Made by a program: the position numbers and the translations under genes
In this document: one piece after another, positions 36,842 through 40,471 of the stretch
Numbering within the stretch: the first letter of the stretch is position 1
How the letters are laid out: each line of letters begins with the position of its first letter
Source of the DNA: Nanobdellota archaeon
GTDB lineage: Archaea > Nanobdellota > Nanobdellia > Pacearchaeales > GW2011-AR1
NCBI GenBank assembly: GCA_018816335.1
Contig: JAHIVP010000027.1
Coordinates: 1-40,471, forward strand
Direction of reading: 5' to 3'
DNA: 40,471 nt
The notes under the pieces: model-generated
The model's input: only the letters and a program-made list of their open reading frames with translations
Database searches by the model: none
What the model was told of the DNA's origin: nothing

Positions 36842-39565
36842 ATGATAAAAAAGGTGATTGTTGTAAGTTTTGTTTTACTATTAAGTTTGAGTATGGTTTC
36901 TGCTGGGTTTTTTGATGATATATGGAGTTGGATTAAAGGAGGAGATGATGATTTGATGTTGAGTCCTGGAGTAAGTTTTTCAAAAACATTTTACAGGCCT
37001 GTTGATGTAGGAGGATGGGTTCATCCGTATAATATTCCTGGAGTTGTTGATGGAAGATATAATTGTCAGATTAAAGTGGCAAGGTGGGGAAATGGTAGAT
37101 ACACTGGACATAGTTCTGGAGTTGCAGAAGATTTAACAGTGTGGTTTGGAGATATACAAAGAGTTATAAGAGATCCTGATCCTTATAATACTCATAGTCA
37201 TGGGTATGGAAGTTGTGAATGTCCTGGAATTGGAGGGTGTGATTTTAAAGTTGAGACTTTAAATTTTAATGATATTCAATTAAGTGGTTTAGAACAAATA
37301 TGGTATTATAGTCCTGATTCAATGTGTGTTAAAAAAGTTGAAATTAATTGTTATGCAATTTGTCAACCAGCAACTTGTGAGAGTTTAGGAAAAATTTGTG
37401 GGAGTCATTTAGATGGATGTGGTGGAACTTTGAATTGTGGAGCAGAAAGTTTATCTTGTTCTGAAAGTTATGGAACATGTTCTGTTACAGGAATTAAAAC
37501 ATGTTCTAATGGAGCTTATGGAAGTTGTGTAACAATAGATTCAAGAACATCTACTTGTAGTGGGAAAGTGTGTGGAGATGATGGGTGTGGAGGAAGTTGT
37601 AGTCCTGGATGTGGAAGTGATGAGACATGTAATTCAGGTGGACAGTGTGAACCAACAATAGAACCTTGTGTTGATTCAGATGTTACAAACACATTTGCTG
37701 ATGGTGTTAATTTTGGTTTGAAAGGAACAATAACAGGACCTTTAGCTTCTAATCCTACATCTTCAAGAGAAGATGAGTGTGGAGATAATGATTTAAGAGA
37801 ATTATTTTGTAATACAAATGGACAAGGAGAACCAATGATATATGATTGTAGAGAAGATGATAAAATATGTGATGATGGTGCTTGTATTGATTTCACAGAA
37901 GTAAGTGGGTGTGATGGATTAGATGATGGAGAAAAATTAAAGATTATGGGTTTAGAAGCAAGTGATGAAACTATTATAAAAACAGAAGGAAATAATGTAG
38001 TTGTTGGAGATTTTGTTGTTATTCCAAATTATGTTTTAGAAGTTGTTAATATTGATGACAATGAAGGATATGTAGGTGATTTAATTAGATTTAATGATGC
38101 TATGGATGAAACTATAGTTTATGAAGGTGTTGTAGAATCAGATGGAAGAGCAAGATTAGTTTTAGATGGAAATATTAATATTATAAATTATGGTGGAGAT
38201 GTTTTGAGTTTTGATTTTCCTCAGACAACAGGAAATCAGAGAATGACATTTGATTGTGTTTTGAATCAGTATTGTTTACCTAATAATGAAGATGTAGAAT
38301 TTTTAATGGAGTTAAGTGTTAATGAATTGGATAGTGAAGATATTATAACGGGTGGGGATGTTTTGACTGTTTTAAATATTGATTCAAATTTATTAGTAAG
38401 TTTTTCAATTGGAGGAGGGACTTCAATTGGAATACCTGAGGATGCTGCAATTATATATAATAATTATGTAATTTATCTTAAAGAGGTTACTATTGATAGT
38501 GCTGGAAATAGTGCTTTATTTGTTATCTCAAGTTTTGTTGAAGATGAATGTGATGCAACAGATGAAAATGTTTTGTTAGATGTTTCTTGTGTTGGAATTA
38601 GACCTACAATATTGCCTGTAAGTTGTCCTAGTGGTTGTAGTGATGGAGATTGTCTTGATTGTTCTCCAACAATTGATTGTAGTACTGTTCAGTGTGGAGG
38701 GGATGGGTGTGGAAATAGTTGTGGAACTTGTGCAGATGGAGAGACTTGTGTTATAGATACTTGTTCATCAGATTGTGTTGATGCTGATGGAGATGGTTTT
38801 AATGTTGCTGTTAATTCTGGAGCAACTTGTTTAGGAGATGTAGATTGTAATGATGCAGATGAAACAATAAATCCTGGAGTTGTTGAAGATAATACAATGT
38901 GTGAAGGAACAGATAATGATTGTGATGGAACAATTGATGAAGGTTGTATATGTAATGATTTAGATACAAGAAATTGTGGGCCTACAACAGATGATGGTGA
39001 TTGTGCTTTTGGAACTCAGACATGTAGTGGGGGAATTTGGGAAGATTGTTTAGGAGAAGTTTTACCTGCAGAAGAAAGTTGTGATAATCTAGATAATGAT
39101 TGTGATGGAACAATTGATGATGGAGTAATAAGAGGGTGTACTGTTATTGATGTGCTTCAAAGTCCAACACATTGTTATGAAGGTATTGAAACTTGTGGTG
39201 TTGGAGTATGGGGAGTTTGTAGTACTGCTGTAACTGAAACTTGTAATGGTAAAGATGATGATTGTAATGGTTTAGTTGATGATGGTTTAGCAGATTGTGG
39301 AAGTTTATGTGATGGTTGTGTATATAATAATGGATGTTATTCTTATGAGTTTAGATTAAATTTCAATAGTGTTGACCAGTATTGTGATTTAGATGGACAG
39401 TGGAAAAATCAAGTTGCTGATTGTGGAAGTTGTACTAATGATTTTGAATGTATGAATGATGATTGTACAGAAGGAAGTTGTACAACTCCTGAACATTGGT
39501 TGTGTAGTATTTCTGGAGCAATAGCTAGAGTTTTTGGAATTGATTGTAGTACTAATGTTTGTTGA
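36842..39565 (+). CDS. Large Cys-rich secreted protein with MopE-like Asp/Cys repeats
   Basis: A 907-residue exported protein. The signal peptide is MIKKVIVVSFVLLLSLSMVS. The N-terminal domain (about 300 residues) has few Cys. Cys/Gly modules follow (CGDDGCGGSC, CGGDGCGNSCGTC), then a β-rich domain near 350-580. The C-terminal part has Asp/Cys repeats such as DVDCNDADETINPG, GTDNDCDGTIDEGC and NLDNDCDGTIDDG, the metal-binding motif of MopE-like proteins. No C-terminal anchor is visible, so it may be secreted or held by disulphides. It likely binds calcium and acts at the cell surface. The transcript is probably leaderless. Confidence 0.85.
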   Translation: MIKKVIVVSFVLLLSLSMVSAGFFDDIWSWIKGGDDDLMLSPGVSFSKTFYRPVDVGGWVHPYNIPGVVDGRYNCQIKVARWGNGRYTGHSSGVAEDLTVWFGDIQRVIRDPDPYNTHSHGYGSCECPGIGGCDFKVETLNFNDIQLSGLEQIWYYSPDSMCVKKVEINCYAICQPATCESLGKICGSHLDGCGGTLNCGAESLSCSESYGTCSVTGIKTCSNGAYGSCVTIDSRTSTCSGKVCGDDGCGGSCSPGCGSDETCNSGGQCEPTIEPCVDSDVTNTFADGVNFGLKGTITGPLASNPTSSREDECGDNDLRELFCNTNGQGEPMIYDCREDDKICDDGACIDFTEVSGCDGLDDGEKLKIMGLEASDETIIKTEGNNVVVGDFVVIPNYVLEVVNIDDNEGYVGDLIRFNDAMDETIVYEGVVESDGRARLVLDGNINIINYGGDVLSFDFPQTTGNQRMTFDCVLNQYCLPNNEDVEFLMELSVNELDSEDIITGGDVLTVLNIDSNLLVSFSIGGGTSIGIPEDAAIIYNNYVIYLKEVTIDSAGNSALFVISSFVEDECDATDENVLLDVSCVGIRPTILPVSCPSGCSDGDCLDCSPTIDCSTVQCGGDGCGNSCGTCADGETCVIDTCSSDCVDADGDGFNVAVNSGATCLGDVDCNDADETINPGVVEDNTMCEGTDNDCDGTIDEGCICNDLDTRNCGPTTDDGDCAFGTQTCSGGIWEDCLGEVLPAEESCDNLDNDCDGTIDDGVIRGCTVIDVLQSPTHCYEGIETCGVGVWGVCSTAVTETCNGKDDDCNGLVDDGLADCGSLCDGCVYNNGCYSYEFRLNFNSVDQYCDLDGQWKNQVADCGSCTNDFECMNDDCTEGSCTTPEHWLCSISGAIARVFGIDCSTNVC
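38911..39120 (+). repeat. 30-bp exact coding repeat in the 907-aa surface protein
   Basis: Bases 38911-38940 recur exactly at 39091-39120, 180 bp apart, encoding DNDCDGTIDE/D. Identity at every codon suggests recent duplication or gene conversion. Confidence 0.8.
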
Positions 39566-39576
39566 TTTACAGAAGA

Positions 39577-39584
39577 TTTAAAAA
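39577..39584 (+). promoter_or_regulatory. Probable rpsB TATA box
   Basis: TTTAAAAA lies just after the upstream gene's stop. Transcription would start near 39605, leaving a structured leader of about 64 nt. Confidence 0.45.
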
Positions 39585-39612
39585 CTAATAATTTCTAGAG
39601 AATATAACTTAG

Positions 39613-39657
39613 GCAGGTGCGGTCGTCTATTTATAGGCTAGTAGCATTAACTCCTGC
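39613..39657 (+). promoter_or_regulatory. Structured leader hairpin upstream of rpsB
   Basis: GCAGG (39613-39617) pairs with CCTGC (39653-39657). Within it, TGC/GCA and GTCTA/TAGGC-type pairings can extend the stem. It ends 11 nt before the S2 start and is GC-rich against an AT-rich background. It could be an autoregulatory site. Confidence 0.45.
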
Positions 39658-39668
39658 AACTTTATTAT

Positions 39669-40471
39669 ATGGTAACAAAGAAAAAAACTGAAGAAGAAGA
39701 AACTGTTGAAGCTAATGTGGATTCTGATGAGAAAGTTGTGGAGAAAAAAGAAAAGGAAACTAAAGAAAAGAAAGATGCAAATACATTAGTACCTCTAGAT
39801 GATTATGTTAAGGCTGGAATTTATATTGGGACTAAAGTTATAACTCCTCATATGAGAAAATATGTTTATCGAAGAAGAAATGATGGAATTGCAATTTTGA
39901 ATACTAATTTAATTGATGAAAAATTAAAAGAAGCTATTGATTTTATTTCAAAATATAATCCTGATGAGTTTGTTGTTGTTTGTAAAAGGGAGGCTGGTTG
40001 GAGAGCTGTTAAATTGTTTTCTGAATTAACAGGAGTTAGAGTTTTTACAAAAAAATATCCTGCTGGGATTTTAACAAATACTGATTTGCCTGATTTTTTT
40101 GAAACTGGAATGGTTATGATTTGTGATCCTTGGATTGATAAAAATGCTTTGAATGATGGTAATAAAGTTAAAAGTAAGATTTCTGGTTTGTGTGATACTA
40201 ATAATTTAACAAATGGGATAGATGTTATTGTTCCTTGTAATAATAAAAGTAATAAATCTTTAGGATTAATTTTTTATATTTTAACTAGAGAATATGTTAA
40301 AGCGAAAAAGATTGATGTTAAAGTTCCTGATATGGAAGAATTTATTGGAGAGAAATTAGAAGAGCTTCCTATGAAGAAAGAGAAACATAAAGAAGATAGT
40401 TTAGATAAAGATAAGGAAAAGATTAACAAGTTATTGGAGGCTGCGGGGGAGGAGGCGGAGTATGGTGTTTA
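39669..40471 (+). CDS. rpsB: Ribosomal protein S2 (uS2), 3'-truncated by the window end
   Basis: The window holds 267 codons plus two bases (TA) of the next codon, which may already be the stop. Conserved uS2 segments include LVPLDDYVKAGIYIGTKVIT, HMRKYVYRRRNDG, EFVVVCKREAG, FTKKYPAGILTN and GMVMICDP. An N-terminal Lys/Glu-rich extension of about 35 residues and an acidic/basic C-terminal tail are unusual. S2 binds the 30S head-body junction and is added late in assembly. It follows enolase and the inserted 907-aa gene, and has a structured leader. Confidence 0.93.
   Translation, partial: MVTKKKTEEEETVEANVDSDEKVVEKKEKETKEKKDANTLVPLDDYVKAGIYIGTKVITPHMRKYVYRRRNDGIAILNTNLIDEKLKEAIDFISKYNPDEFVVVCKREAGWRAVKLFSELTGVRVFTKKYPAGILTNTDLPDFFETGMVMICDPWIDKNALNDGNKVKSKISGLCDTNNLTNGIDVIVPCNNKSNKSLGLIFYILTREYVKAKKIDVKVPDMEEFIGEKLEELPMKKEKHKEDSLDKDKEKINKLLEAAGEEAEYGV

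Noticed and set aside
39613-39657. tRNA gene or tRNA half before rpsB
   Set aside because: The closing stem is only 5 bp and there is no T-arm consensus or anticodon arm; it lies in a leader position.

Overview
The window is about 40 kb of an AT-rich archaeal genome with very tight gene packing. The proteasome α and β subunits, the exosome (Rrp4/Rrp41/Rrp42), SBDS, RNase P Rnp2, RpoK, ribosomal protein S2, FttA/aCPSF1, RNase J, Mre11/Rad50 and the archaeal CCA-adding enzyme establish Archaea. Reduced proteins (a 682-aa Rad50), many predicted leaderless genes and large Cys/Asp-rich surface proteins suggest a DPANN lineage near Pacearchaeota/Woesearchaeota. That placement is inference; no rRNA is present.

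Layout. 1-6711 (+): two surface proteins, then an Era-like GTPase, DUF2073, a zinc-ribbon protein and the CCA-adding enzyme. 6728-18097 (-): a TrmB regulator between two unknown small proteins; an M64-like peptidase, a pilin-like protein and a presenilin-type protease; fttA and psmB; a Fic gene; rad50 and mre11. 18397-26513 (mixed strands): a SAM-binding protein, a HIT protein, two glycosyltransferases, two MscS-like TM-helix paralogues, a HemK-like methyltransferase, a low-complexity membrane protein and RNase J. 26604-29484 (+): a small Cys-rich protein and a subtilase. 29563-35119 (+): rnp2, psmA, SBDS and the exosome/RpoK superoperon, with three unrecognised small proteins inserted. 35158-40471 (+): a small membrane protein, enolase, a 907-aa Cys-rich surface protein and rpsB, cut by the window end.

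The most notable signals lie between genes. (1) Two genes, the zinc-ribbon protein and the presenilin-like protease, appear to start at ATT, each 8 nt after a Shine-Dalgarno and 9 nt after an in-frame TAA. (2) The psmA leader carries two coupled mini-ORFs, and the second contains a perfect 6-bp anti-Shine-Dalgarno hairpin over psmA's own ribosome binding site. (3) Nine intergenic gaps hold C-rich, hairpin-forming elements in two related groups. All have the same strand orientation whatever the direction of the neighbouring genes, and several are flanked by direct repeats. (4) The Fic gene looks inserted at the 3' end of rad50, leaving a displaced remnant of the rad50 C-terminus 1,024 bp downstream.

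No tRNA, rRNA, CRISPR array or recognisable insertion sequence with a transposase was found.
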